A stretch of 64,000 nt of DNA from the NCBI GenBank assembly GCA_003254925.1, contig QANZ01036702.1:1-64000 (forward strand), in the 5' to 3' direction. Below the pieces are notes generated by a model. That model worked only from the letters and a program-made list of their open reading frames with translations, did no database searches and had not been told where the DNA came from. Origin of the DNA: Chamaecrista fasciculata (taxonomy: Eukaryota > Streptophyta > Magnoliopsida > Fabales > Fabaceae). The position numbers and the translations under genes were made by a program. This document shows, one piece after another, positions 47,776-60,052 of this stretch; the first letter of the stretch is position 1; each line of letters begins with the position of its first letter.

Positions 47776-50700
47776 CAGATTTAAGAAGGAAAAGAGATTC
47801 AGTACTTGTTATGATTTCAGTACTTTGTTATAAAGATTGTGTTTTTTGATCTTCTTTATCATCAATTTAATGAAGGTTTTCAGTACTTGTTATGATTTAT
47901 CTTGTTTGAGGTATTTTCATGATAATATTATTAGCCTAGGTCATTGAGTTATTAGTGACTACCTTATGATGATTTGTGTGAGATGCTCCGTTTATCTTTA
48001 TTAGTGATGATTGCTTAATCCAATTGCTCTGTCGGGTACTCTCTCAATTCGGTTAATCATTAATTTATTATTATTGCCTTTCAATTAAGTCTTTTAATCA
48101 AAAACCCAAAAATATTATTGCTTTATTTAATTATTGTTTTAGGTCATAGACAATCATTCAAAGAACAAATTTCCTTTGCTTTCACCCGATTAGCGATAAC
48201 TTGGTATCGTCTGTAATTAAAATTTGCACAAAAGTTCCTCGAGAGATCGACTCAGATTACACCACTATAGTGTATTATTTATGGTATTTTTTACCACCTA
48301 GCGACGGGTGCGGTCACATATTCTTTATGTAATAGCAATATCCAAAAATTTGTTGTTGACCAAAACCTGTGTCGTTGGCCGGGGATTTATATATATAATT
48401 ATGAGGTGTCTTGAGGGCGAGTAATCTCCTATATATATGACCTCCATCATATAGTTTAAAATCAAAGACTTTATTAGTTGTTGAATTCATCGATCTATAT
48501 GATAAAATATGTACCCTCTCATGATCTAAAAAGGCTTTACCTCCTTTTTATATATTTGCTATTAATTTGTTATGTATATAATAGTATTATAGTCATTTCT
48601 GATATTGGTAAATTATTCGAAATCTTCTCGTTCAAGATCACTATAACATCCCGTACGTAATCAATTAGTGATGAGTTTTGTAAGTTTTCACAAGGTTAGT
48701 TTTTTTTTTTTTGGCCAATTAATTCCACAAGGTTAGTTTACTTTCAATAATTCTGTGGCTGCTGTAGATATCAAATACAAGAAAATGACTAATTGATTGA
48801 TCTAATTCATTTTAATTATATAAAAAGATATCATGGAAATATTCATATGGATATATATTTGAGCTCGAGTATGAGAACTTGTTCGACAGGATTTTATTTG
48901 TAGAAAAAAAAAAACTTGTTAGGTGACATGCACATCTTTCGATAACTGAAAAGCCCCTTCTTCAAGTAAGACTCGTCTGAAAAGATTAGTACTATTGCGT
49001 ATGCTCCATCTGTGACATTTCACAATTTCAGATAGGACTTTATAAAAAAAAAAAAAAGAAACAATTTCAGATAGGATAAAGAAAGAGATTTTGTGTGGAA
49101 TATAATATATGATAAATATTAAACATGTACAATATATTTTTAAAAAGGGATTGCTAATTTTCTTTTCTTTCTTGTTTTTTTTTTAAAAAAAAAAGAAAGA
49201 AAGACGTGATGAAGCATATTTAAGTGTCTGTGGAGTCAACCTCTCCTTATCATTTTCCTTTAAAACTTGGATGATTCATACATATTATATATTATATATA
49301 TATATTTAAAAATTGATGCTACACGTTCCAATTCAAAGAAAAATTAATGATAAGAGATGCTATATACATTGGAGTATTGAATCAGTCCACCATTGGACGT
49401 TATTCTGTTATCGTTAGTCCTCCAATAGGTTATAGGCCAATATTCATTGTATTGTTTCATTCATATAAAATAAATCTGTATCATTCTTTTTTTTTTTTNA
49501 TATAACTTTATTAGAAAGTTAAGTTACATGTATCAACTACGAATATAATTTTTAAGACAATAATGCTTATAAAATATAATCTGACAAAACTTCAAAACAG
49601 CATTAATTTAATTTATTAAAACAGTAGTTATGAAGTTATGATCACTTGAGTTTTCTAAAATAAACGTGTGTTGTTTTTGTACTATTAACAATTTTGGATG
49701 AGTGAAAAATCCTAACTACCCTATTAGTTTTTTATTTCCTCATTCTTATATATAAACGTGATAAACATGGATGATGACCATGAGAAGTTTCATGGCAGCG
49801 CCACCTTCCAAGCAGCCATAACGCTTTCAGTTCACTCTCTCCTTAATTATACATGTACTTCAATTCTCTACTGTATCTGTATTATACGATAATGTAATTA
49901 TAAAATAAAGTTAAATATTTTATTAATAACTTTGTATTAGTTTTACGGTTTTTGTAATTTATTTCTTATATTTTAAAACTTAAATACTTTACTGCTCGCT
50001 AAACTCTCTGTCAGCTATGGTATACTGTATATATGGATAAAGTTTTAGTCTATTTGTTTTTTCTTGTAAAAGTCAACTATATTTCGTCTACCGCATACTT
50101 GTCACGCACTTTGTTTCACTTTCACACCGTCAGAAAATAAATAAATAAAGTAATTAAAATTAGAAGAAAAAGAAAAACCAAACACTTTTTTTTTTTTTCA
50201 TTTTTAATATTCCTTCAAATTTCAGGCAAAAAAAAAATCCTTTAAATCACGAACGACGTTCGTGAAACAACGTCATTTTGTGAAAATATTAGGATTTATG
50301 TTACTATCATGTAAAATGATTAAATATAAAAATAATGGTGATTTTTTTCATCATTATCCACATGCGTTTGTAATTAGTTTTTTTTTTTTTAACACAAAAG
50401 CCTCCTTCATACCAACAAGAGCGTTTGTAATTAGTTATACTGAGCCAGAAGTTCAGAACTTGAGACGACGGGATTGACCAATTGGTTGTTTTTATTTTAG
50501 AAAAAAGTACTAATTTCATATTTAAATTTTATATTAATTGTTAATTTTGTTTTCATTAATCTTTTCTTTTTATTAATTTTGTCCCAAATATTTTAGATTT
50601 TGGTCAATTTTATCCTTAATTCTTACTTTAGCCAAATATTAACGACAAAATCTGCATGACTAATGATATAATGTAAAATTGATAAAAAAAAACTCAAATC

Positions 50701-51924
50701 CTAACTTATATTGAAAAAAATAAGATGTAATATGTCTTTAGTTTATTGAAAGAAGTTAGTCAAATGATAAAATTAACCAAAAAGTAAAACAATGAGGACA
50801 AAATTGCCCGTGAAAAAAGACTGGGGGACAAAATTGACAATAAATGTAAAATTTAAAGAGGAAATTAATACTTGTGTGTCTTTCTTTTATAAGAGGCCGG
50901 CCGTATTTTCTGAGAAATCTTAAATTAATTCAATATAATTAATTAATTAATTAAACACTAAGAATAAATTTATTTTCATATGTTTATATGTTTAAAATAG
51001 CTATTTCGAATTATATATAGTAAATGACAAATCACAGTCAACTACAGTTCAATTTTTAAAAATTTGAGGTATATAGTATAGATAATGAGACATGATTTTT
51101 TTGTAGTACACTATAAATATATTATTAAGAGAGAAAAGAATAGTTAAAGAAAAAAAGTGATAGAGGTATGAGTTGCACTAATATTTTTTCTTTTTAATTA
51201 TTTATTTCTCTCGACCCTTCACATACTATAAAGAATCTAAATGAATTGATAATATGGAGATTATCATAAGATATTTATATCGTAGGCTAATTTAATGAAG
51301 TTGTCCAAATTGAATGGCTTAGCCTAGCCTAGTAATAAGGTGGCTTATAAATATATTCAATACTCGTTCGATATATGGTGTTCGGTCATTATTATTTAAA
51401 AAATAAATAAACGATATAATATAGGATAATATTGGTGCAGGAAAAGGAAATTTTGCGTTGTGTGAATACGAAAGACATAGAAAGTTAACATAACAAATTG
51501 CTTGATAGCAAACTAGAGGACAATGAAGTAGGTTCAACATAGAAGTAGGCCAGGATGGACCAACAGCTAAAAAAGGTGCTTGTTTGGATATACTAGGAAA
51601 CTGTATGCATTCTCAATTTCACCAAAGGAACTTGGTTTATACTGTTCTGTATAATTATTTGAACCCAAAATAGCAGATGTGTTATGTTGCTACACACATA
51701 TATTTAGAGTTTGATTAGGAGTTTTTAAGAGAATGGCGTGGAGTAGTGATTAGTATTTTACATTCATTTTTTTACATCACCCCAAGTTTTATTAGCTATG
51801 GTGAGAACTAGCAGGTTCAATTTTGAAGAAGTAGATTTTGATTCGTACTAGTTTTGAAATATCTTCTCTACTATTCGGTATATGGATGGTAATAAGGTGA
51901 AATATTTTTAACATCTCTTGATAT
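47776..51924. other. Intergenic DNA, no supported gene
   Basis: A direct repeat 'cagtacttgttatgattt' occurs at about 47800 and 47881. The part 48170-48400 (cgagagatcgactcagatta; gtgtcgttggccggggattt) vaguely resembles a retroelement leader but is too weak to call. There is an N at 49499 after a T-run. Otherwise AT-rich DNA. Confidence 0.35.
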
Positions 51925-51933
51925 TTACTACAT

Positions 51934-52868
51934 AGGTGAAAGTGTAATTTTAGTCTCTTATCTTTGAGATAAGTTGTAAGGGCGTGGATCCTCTGTCGTA
52001 CCACACGGTGTGCGGTGCGGCAGAGACCAATGGATGGGTGACACATGGCACCACATGTGCAGGCGTGCCCATGTGGCGCTCACCCATTGGTCCCTGTCGC
52101 ACCGCACACTGTGCGGTACGGCAGAGGATCCATTGCCAAGTTGTAATTTAGTTTTTATTTTTTTTGTTACAATTTTAGTCCTCAAAGTTTTTAAATAAAT
52201 CTTAAGGACTGAATGTAGTCATATCTTTCTCATTTTCCAGTTCAAATGTAACGACTCTCGAGCTATATATTATTTTTAATGAGTCGTGCATTAATCCAAT
52301 CGAGATCTTTAATAAATAAGGTCAAATGGGGCTCAAAAAGTTGGTTGTTCGTTTCACAGTGTAACTGTCAAAGTTGGTCATATATCTCATTTCAAGTTTG
52401 ATAGGGACCAGTTTGAAGTTATAGGTTACTCTTGATGAATCTTTTTTTTTTTTTTTTTGCATAGTTGGGACCCTCAACAAATGAGATCAAATTAAGTCCG
52501 AAAGTGGTTTTGGAACCAAAAAGTAACTTTTAACTCCAAACTCGTCGCAATTAGATTTGAAATAAGAGATATGACTAACTTCACCAGTTTGACTGTGAAA
52601 CGATTGACTCGCTTCCAAAGCCTAATTTGACCTTGTTTATTGACGGTCACAATTGGAGAAAGAAATGACTCTTTAGAAACAATATGTAGCTTGTAACTCG
52701 TCGCATTCAAACTTAAAACGAGATAGATATGATCACATTTAGTCTTTGGGACCAAGGAATGAAATTTTTTAAAAACTTGGAGGACCAAAATTAAATACAA
52801 AAAAAAAAAGATAAAGGACCAAATTACAACTTACCCAAAAAATAAAGGACTAAAATTACATTTTGGCC
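51934..52868. mobile_element. MULE-like MITE (outer) with nested insertion
   Basis: The ends are aggtgaaagtgtaattttag and the inverted ctaaaattacattttggcc. The flanks ttactacat (51925-51933) and ttattacat (52869-52877) agree in 8 of 9 bases, a MULE-size duplication. The inner part shares the core of the 538-bp family (gttcgtttcacagtgtaact, caaagttggtcatatatctc) in two orientations. It is interrupted near its left end by the 158-bp element at 51980-52137. Confidence 0.78.
51980..52137. mobile_element. 158-bp GC-rich hairpin MITE nested in the 51934-52868 element
   Basis: A perfect 9-bp duplication aagttgtaa lies at 51971-51979 and 52138-52146. The ends are gggcgtggatcctctg and the inverted cagaggatccattgcc. 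Almost the whole element folds back (arms of about 65 bp, with gtgtgcggtgcg and its complement). It is GC-rich against an AT-rich background. It is a MULE-type MITE by duplication size, younger than its host element. Confidence 0.9.
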
Positions 52869-53053
52869 TTATTACATGGGTAGGGGTGTAAGTTTGAAAA
52901 TTGATTTTAGTAGTAATAAATTAAAGTGAACAGTAAACGGGTGGAGTAAATAGAGTGTATGAGTATATGGTGGGTGGAATTAAAAGGGAATATTGTGTTA
53001 CTATACAAGCAAAAAGAAAAGAAGCAAAGAGGAAAGTCCGCCCTTTAATTGTC

Positions 53054-53061
53054 TATAAATA
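53054..53061 (+). promoter_or_regulatory. TATA box of the small double-CxxC gene
   Basis: tataaata lies about 115 bp before the ATG at 53169, with a leader free of earlier ATGs apart from ccaatgccc at about 53103. Confidence 0.5.
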
Positions 53062-53168
53062 GGCTTTGACAAATTAAAAAGTAGCATCCCACAATTGACC
53101 CCAATGCCCTAAATTGAAATTCCTTCGAAATTCCAAAACCCAAAAACACAGAGATCGGTGGGTGAAAA

Positions 53169-53369
53169 ATGTGGTTCGCTTTCCTTAGCGATGAAGAGAA
53201 GGAAATCGGGAGGCAACAAGCCCCAGGATGCTGCCCTTACTGCGGCGGCAAAGTTGAAGCTTTGGACGTTGAGATCCAGTGGAGACTCTGTTTCTTGCCC
53301 ATGTGCTTCAAGATCAAGCGCAAGTTTTTCTGCACTCTCTGTTCTAGACGCCTCGAGTTGTATTATTAG
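53169..53369 (+). CDS. Small plant-specific double-CxxC (zinc-ribbon-like) protein, 66 aa
   Basis: This is a single-exon frame. The protein begins MWFAFLSDEEKEIGRQQAPG and has CCPYCGG near residue 21 and CTLCSRRLELYY at its end. The two CxxC pairs, about 33 residues apart, probably form one zinc ribbon. A conserved W-R-x-C-F-L-P-x-C-F-K-x-K-R-K stretch lies between them. I recall very similar proteins of about 65-70 residues across flowering plants, with the same 'LSDE..KE.GRQQAPG.CPYCGG' start. They are of unknown function and are sometimes mislabelled as methionyl-tRNA synthetase. A TATA box lies upstream and a CT-rich 3' region follows. The full length and lack of frame damage argue for a real gene. 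Confidence 0.88.
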   Translation: MWFAFLSDEEKEIGRQQAPGCCPYCGGKVEALDVEIQWRLCFLPMCFKIKRKFFCTLCSRRLELYY

Positions 53370-54422
53370 TCACTCTCTCTTCCTATTTTATTTATCTCAC
53401 TTCTCTTCTTCATCTATGTATATATCTCTTCTCTCTCTCTTCCATCTTTGGTTTCTCTTTTGTAATTTTGACCAGGGATTGCGATCGCCCTTGTGAACTC
53501 ATCTATTTACTTGAGAATTGAGATGAGATCGATGAAGCACTCTTCCAAATTAAATCAACTTCTCCGTTCGTCGGAGTAATAACTCCGTCCAAGCATAGTT
53601 ATTAATTACTGTTTTGGGTAGGTGTACATTTCTAGAATATTCATTCAAATATACGTTTCTCACAAATTAAATTACACCATACATATCATATGTTATGTGG
53701 GTTTCGATTATGTGATTCACCAACCAAGGTTACTAGGTTAGGATGTAGATGGGTGAAGAACACCCAAGATATTACAACGCTCTTTGTATTTTTATCCTGC
53801 ATACTATTCACTTGATTTTTTTCTTTTCCTTTGCCTTTTCACTGTTGTCTTAACCAGAATCGTCCTTGTTAGTTGTAAATTAGTGGTCCAAAAATAAAGC
53901 ATTCAATATCACTGGATCCCATCAACGTTCATCATGTCCCTTATGGTGGAATGTGATTCACAAGGATGATGACATTGTTACCACCAATAAGCAATTACAA
54001 ACGGAAACGCTTAAAAAACTCGGAAATTTGCCAAGTCACGATCACTTTTTAAGATCGAAAAAGTCTCTGGATCTATAATAAACTGAAAATGATGAGTCAG
54101 CAAATATTGATCGATCAGTGGTGGCAGATAATTTTGTTATAAAATTGAGCAACTCTCTGTTAATTATTACTAGTTTCCGACTCCCTGACGCTACAATATA
54201 AAACTAATGTTACAAATAAATATAGACTAATTCATTTGGCCAAAAAAAAATATATATAGCTATAATTCAGGTATTATAAAGTAATGAATTCAGGGCCTGC
54301 ATTTTTCTGATGCCACGACCAGGACCACATTTCAAGGCAATCTAACGTCGCCTTTGCTACATGACAGCTACTCCGGTCCGTTGCTTATTATACAAAAGAA
54401 ATATATTATTTTAAAACTCAAA
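53370..54422. other. Intergenic DNA
   Basis: This begins with the probable 3' UTR of the small gene (CT-rich). 'aataaagcattc' at about 53895 resembles a poly(A) signal but is 500 bp away. No other feature is seen. Confidence 0.35.
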
Positions 54423-54440
54423 TTAAATATTCTAATACAT

Positions 54441-54611
54441 TTTTTTGGCCAAGGTATTCCCATGAGCTAAGGACTAATCCTCTGCGGATCTTAGCTTTAT
54501 TTAAGGGTTTGCCGCTGGCCAATTGATTGCTGCATACACAAGGCAGGAATCGAACATTGACACTTGCTTAAGCGATTTAGTGAGCTAACCACTAGACCAA
54601 TTAAGCTTGGT
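54441..54611 (-). mobile_element. tRNA-derived SINE with 18-bp target duplications
   Basis: The flanks ttaaatattctaatacat (54423-54440) and ttaaatattctaatatat (54612-54629) agree in 17 of 18 bases. On the minus strand the head has ggtctagtggttagctcact (A box) and tgttcgattcctgcc (B box), and the tail is poly-A (T-run at 54441 on the plus strand). It is a different sequence from the SINE at 15640, so a second family. Confidence 0.88.
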
Positions 54612-54629
54612 TTAAATATTCTAATATAT

Positions 54630-54919
54630 TTGTTTATGTTTGTGCTATTTAATTTTAATATATATATATACAATGTATATGTTTATCATGTTGTTAAAAT
54701 TTTGTTTATGTATTTCTTATTACAATTTTTTTCTCTGTCGGTTTTCAGTTCTGTGGGCGTTTATATGCTCCTGTTTTGCCAGTTTTGGGTTGTTCTGTGC
54801 TTACGTCGTAGAGGGAAAAAATAGAAGGAAAAGTCAAGGAAATCCTCTATATCGAAAAACTCTCACAGATTGTTGTTTTTAATATCACCAAGAATCCTAT
54901 ATATATAATCCGTACTTAT
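54630..54919. other. AT-rich intergenic DNA
   Basis: No feature was recognised. Confidence 0.3.
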
Positions 54920-55321
54920 TAATCTTAAGGAGTAAACTCCCAAATTGGTCCCTGGATTATTGAGTCGCTGACAGATTGATCCCTGATTTATGGAAATTGA
55001 CAAATAGGTCCCCGAATTTTACTAACGTTAGTCAAATTGGTCTCCGAAGCAGTTAACTGCTGACGTGGCACTTAACGTGCCACGTCAGCAGTTGGAAAAC
55101 TGGAAAAAAATAGCCAACTGTGCGTGTCACATCAGCATTAATAATAAAAAAATATTTCATTCAAAATTCAAATAGGTCCCTGAGTTATATTTTTATCTCA
55201 TTATTCTCAATTTTCCCTCTTTTTCATCATCTTCATTCATTTTAGTCCCAAATCCTCAAAATAAAATTGTAAAATGTCCCAAAACTCTTCCAAATATTCC
55301 AGTTTAGTCCTTAAAAATATT

Positions 55322-55700
55322 AAAAACCCTAAACCCTAAACCCCAAACCCTAAACGCTAAAACCCTAAAATCCTAAACCCCAAACCCTAAAACCTAAACC
55401 ATAAACCCTAAAATCCTAAAATTGTAAAGTGTCCCAAAATTCTTCTAAACATTTCAATTTAGTCCTTCAACTCTAAAACCTCAAACCCTAGAACCCCAAA
55501 TCCCAAGCCCAAACTCTAAAACCCTAAACCCTAAAATCCCAAACCCCAAACCCTAAAATCCCAAACCCCAAATCCTAAAACCTTAAACCCTAAATTGTAA
55601 AACCCCAAACCCTAAACCCTAAACCCCAAAACCCCAAAACCTAAAATCCTAAACCCTAAACCCTAAAATCATAAACCCTAAAACCCTAAAATCCTAAAAT
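55322..55700. repeat. Degenerate telomere-like (CCCTAAA) repeats in MULE core
   Basis: Dozens of CCCTAAA, CCCCAAA and CCCTAAAA variants lie head to tail, broken by a 47-bp module (gtcccaaaattcttc and ctaaacatttcaatttagtc) that recurs at about 55437 and 55707. The array probably continues into the gap. Confidence 0.8.
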
Positions 55701-55745
55701 TGTAAAGTGTCCCAAAATTCTTCCAAACATTTCAATTTAGTCCTT

Positions 55746-56315
55746 NNNNNNNNNNNNNNNNNNNNNNNNNNNNNNNNNNNNNNNNNNNNNNNNNNNNNNN
55801 NNNNNNNNNNNNNNNNNNNNNNNNNNNNNNNNNNNNNNNNNNNNNNNNNNNNNNNNNNNNNNNNNNNNNNNNNNNNNNNNNNNNNNNNNNNNNNNNNNNN
55901 NNNNNNNNNNNNNNNNNNNNNNNNNNNNNNNNNNNNNNNNNNNNNNNNNNNNNNNNNNNNNNNNNNNNNNNNNNNNNNNNNNNNNNNNNNNNNNNNNNNN
56001 NNNNNNNNNNNNNNNNNNNNNNNNNNNNNNNNNNNNNNNNNNNNNNNNNNNNNNNNNNNNNNNNNNNNNNNNNNNNNNNNNNNNNNNNNNNNNNNNNNNN
56101 NNNNNNNNNNNNNNNNNNNNNNNNNNNNNNNNNNNNNNNNNNNNNNNNNNNNNNNNNNNNNNNNNNNNNNNNNNNNNNNNNNNNNNNNNNNNNNNNNNNN
56201 NNNNNNNNNNNNNNNNNNNNNNNNNNNNNNNNNNNNNNNNNNNNNNNNNNNNNNNNNNNNNNNNNNNNNNNNNNNNNNNNNNNNNNNNNNNNNNNNNNNN
56301 NNNNNNNNNNNNNNN
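55746..56315. other. Assembly gap (570 N) inside the palindromic MULE
   Basis: The gap falls at the centre of an inverted repeat filled with telomere-like repeats, a structure that short-read assembly often fails to cross. Captured DNA could be hidden here. Confidence 0.95.
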
Positions 56316-56682
56316 TTTGGGACATTTTACAATTTTATTTTGAGGATTTGGGACTAAAATGAATGAAGATGATGAAAAAGAGGGGAAATTGAGAATAATG
56401 AGATAAAAATATAACTCAGGGACCTATTTGAATTTTGAATGAATATTTTTTTTTATTATTAATGCTGATGTGGCACACACAGTTGGCTATTTTTTTTTCA
56501 TTTTTTCCAACTGCTGACGTGGCACTTAACGTGCCACGTCAGCAGTTAACGGCTTCGGGGACCAATTTGACTAACGTTAGTAAAATTCGGGGACCTATTT
56601 GTCAATTTCCATAAATCAGGGACCAATATGTCAGCGACCCAATAATCCAGGGACCAATTTGGGAGTTTACTCTAATCTTAAG

Positions 56683-59444
56683 TTTAAAACTTTTTTTTTT
56701 TCTGTTGGATCACATGAAACAGAAGTAAATGAAAAAAAAAACATGCGAAGAAATACTAGTAAAAAACAGCAGTTCAAAAATTAAAGAACTCAATTTGGAG
56801 GATGGTTTGAAAGTGGTGTGGTGCATGTAAGATGGTTTAGAGTTCTAAATCATTCATTGTGAATTCAATTAATTAGTGAGGTGGGGTGGGTTAGGATAGT
56901 TTGTAAACCATTCTAAACCACTCAAATACTTATTTTTTCAAAATTCTTTAAATCGAGAGGTTTGTGATGAGTTGAAACATTAATAGATTTTGTTTCTCTT
57001 TTTAATCGTATATTATTTTCAAATTTTAAAGATTTACATATACTATTTCTCTTTATAAGATTATATATATTTATATATATATATATATAAATATATATGG
57101 AGAAGAAACCTGATTACATATATATATATGGTGAAGATATATAGCACTATTTAGCTTTCTATTTTTACTTTATAATTGTTGGAGAATATAATATGTAATT
57201 AATTTAACAAGGCCTTTTCAATTGATCGTCACTGCGACATCATCGGACGAGTTGTTGTCGGCCTGAACAAAATATATCAGAGATTGAAGAATCAAAATCT
57301 AAGTAGTCATCATATGATCGATAGCATTTTTTATTTAGGAATATAATAACGATTTTGCCATTTTGGTGATAATTAGGAGCTCAGGTTATATAATTGGACG
57401 TTAGTAACATCAAGAATCTAAATACGTACATGCATACATAAAGTGATGGCAAGAAGTTTGAGATTTGCTGCTTTCATATGCTTTATTCAGGACTTCATGT
57501 TGTGATTTCAATTCCTAACGATGATGTGGCAGTTCTAAAATATTACATAGCTGGGGGAGTGGAGGCGTCAAGCTATATATATATAGAGCACGCACCTTTA
57601 TTAACACGTCCTATCATCCTATATATTGATCACAAATTAGTTAGGTGCATTTACCCAACTAATTATTTCCGCCATCAAAGGTCGTCGTATAAAATTGAAC
57701 TGTTAGTTAGTAAATAGATTTTATCAAAGTTCAAAAAATAAATTGTATGACTTCAAATTACACAGTAATTAAATTACAGTACATATTGCATTAATAGCGT
57801 GCATTCAAGATGTGAGATTTTTTTTTTAGCTGGAATTGGAGGAGAGGTGGGTGGTCCACACCCTCCCCTTAGAGGTCGATGCCCACCCTAACGCCAAGTA
57901 GGTGTGCGGTGTGCCCTTAGCTTTGGGGTAATTTTTTTTTCCAAATGTATGAAATTATGAATGATATGAGGCCTTTTTTTTTTTCTTGGTAAGCTATGAT
58001 TTCAGCCTTTTGTTATTTTTTTTTTGGTGCAAAAAAAAGTAGTTAATTGACTTAATTCTATGGTGAAATTCATTCTGAACATTATAACTAAATATTTTAA
58101 TTAATAATAGTTTCAAAACAAATCCACGTCATAAAATTTCAGTTTATTTTATGATCATATATAACAAAATAACAATATATATATATAGCCCCTTTTCATA
58201 TATATATCCAATGAATCAATGAGCCCATCTCATGAAAGTAAATTGGTTTTCATTCTAAGATCGATGTAGAGGCTCCAGAAAGAAAATAAACCACTGAGAC
58301 ACAGTTTTGGTGTGTTTGGTTTGGTCTTCAAAAGACAAAACTTGATAAAAAAAACTTAATTATATGCATACTTGAGAAAAACCAACGACCGCGATTAATC
58401 GTTATGCATGTGTGTCTTCTGATCTGATCTGATCAATAATTAAGTTAACACACACTGTTCTGTGTCTTTGTGCACGTGATGAAAAGGTGGTGGTGGTGGA
58501 GAAGCTATAAGTGATTAGAGCTGGGACCATTCATATAATTGGGCATATACATACATATATATGATCATATATATATATATATATATAAGTTTATGGGGGT
58601 GTAGCCTAGGTCTAAATTTTTCAAAAGTATGAGAGAACTCTGCTTGTTTGTATTTAGGATATATATGTTCACGGGTTTGAGAATATGATAAAGCATTAAA
58701 GCTGCATTGTCCGCTTATTGCTTGTACTTGTAAAGAGACTAGAGAGGCTTCATATATAGTTCAGTCTCAGTCACACTCACAGCGCATCAAGTGCATATAT
58801 ACACGGATTTGGATTTTCTGAAATTTATAATATATATAAAATACAGAATCAATTTTATGTAATTCGATCATTTTTATCTATCAATTCATTTTTTTTTAAT
58901 TTCACAAATCTCGCAAAAAGGTTACACCTTTAGTGAATCGTAATCTCATATGTATATATATATATATATATATAAACACGTACGTACAGTATACACATTT
59001 ACATATATCACATGGCATCAATCATCAAAACCGCTCGATCTGAAAGCGATACCCTCATGACTCATCTAACTATGAAAGCTACTATACGTACCTATGCTTC
59101 GGTACGTATCTGCTGCATTCCCTGCCTAGCATGCAGTAACTCTTGCCATTGCCAGCAATAAAACAACCATGGATGGTGAGGATAATTCAATAGCCTTTTT
59201 GAGATTTTTGTTTACTTTCTACGATTTTTTCAAATAGTATATAAATTAATGAGACTAAGTAAATATGATATGGTACGAACTAGACACCGAACTGGCCCAA
59301 AGTCCAATGACTAAGGAATAGGCCTCCGAGCAATCTTTATAGCACTCGGCATCCCGCTCCTAAAATTCTACTATACCTCCGATTGATTTATTTTTAATCT
59401 ATCAACGATCGTTAAAGTAAATTAATAGTGTGCACATACTATAT
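56683..59444. other. Intergenic DNA, no supported gene
   Basis: 'ggatggtttgaaagtggtg' and 'gtaaaccattctaaaccac' at 56800-56930 form an imperfect inverted repeat, possibly a MITE. A GC-richer stretch at 57830-57930 (tgggtggtccacaccctccc) ends in T-runs and may be a SINE relic. TA microsatellites are at 57068-57090, 58563-58588 and 58950-58972. A small perfect hairpin (tacgtacc..ggtacgta) is at about 59084-59108. Confidence 0.35.
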
Positions 59445-59452
59445 CTTTATAG

Positions 59453-60044
59453 CAGTGTTGTTAACTGAACCGGATAGAGATTCAAATAAGCATTCGGTTC
59501 ACGGTCTGATTGGTTTAATCAGTTGAACCATCGGTTGGACTGGATAACTCAATAAATAATTATTTTTAATATTAAATATAAATATTATATATTTTTTGTT
59601 TGTGGTTTAAGAGATGCATATAATTTATTACTAAATACATTTTTTCATCTAAATAATATAATTTTTCTCTCCACTACTAAAGATTATAGATTAAATGTAT
59701 TTTTTCAAGCAAGTGAATGGACTTAATGTATCTTAAACAAGATCTAAGTCATAAATTCATAATAGTTAATTAAATTTAACATTTCGACCCTCAAATTTCA
59801 AGTTCAACACAAAATAAAGGAAGAGGACCAAATAAGAAAATGGAGAGCATAAGAAAAAAAAAAAATAGTTGGACCGCCGGTTCGGTCCAGCAGTTCGATC
59901 CTGGTTCGTCGGTTTTGTCCGGTTAAAACCGGTTCAATCCGGTCCAACCGACAGTTTTTTTTTTGTCGAACCCACTCGCTTTCACATTCGGTTGGCGGTC
60001 AGACCAGTCGGACTATCCGATCCGATCCGCTTCTGACAACACTG
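59453..60044. mobile_element. hAT-type MITE (592 bp)
   Basis: The ends are cagtgttgttaactgaaccg and the inverted gatccgcttctgacaacactg-like sequence (cagtgttgtca type, typical of hAT). Flanking octamers ctttatag (59445-59452) and atttatag (60045-60052) agree in 7 of 8 bases. Subterminal DNA is rich in ccggtt/aaccgg motifs on both sides, the usual binding-site clusters of hAT ends. No coding sequence. Confidence 0.85.
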
Positions 60045-60052
60045 ATTTATAG

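Larger units (their letters stand above)
54930..56672. mobile_element. Long-TIR MULE with telomere-like core (at least 1.7 kb, contains gap)
   Basis: A perfect 10-bp duplication taatcttaag lies at 54920-54929 and 56673-56682. The ends are gagtaaactcccaaattggt and the inverted accaatttgggagtttactc. The arms contain 'ggtccctggattattgagtc', a hairpin (aactgctgacgtggcactta and its complement) and 'tcattcattttagtcccaaa'. The middle is CCCTAAA-type repeat interrupted by 570 N. Its termini differ from those of the 9359-11339 element, but the inner module is shared. There is no transposase in what can be seen. Confidence 0.85.

Noticed and set aside
48170-48400. Possible leader of a gypsy-type retroelement
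   Set aside because: Similarity to known leader motifs is loose and no end repeats or protein domains are nearby.
55707-56357. Long open frames on both strands
   Set aside because: They consist of N bases in the assembly gap and carry no coding information.
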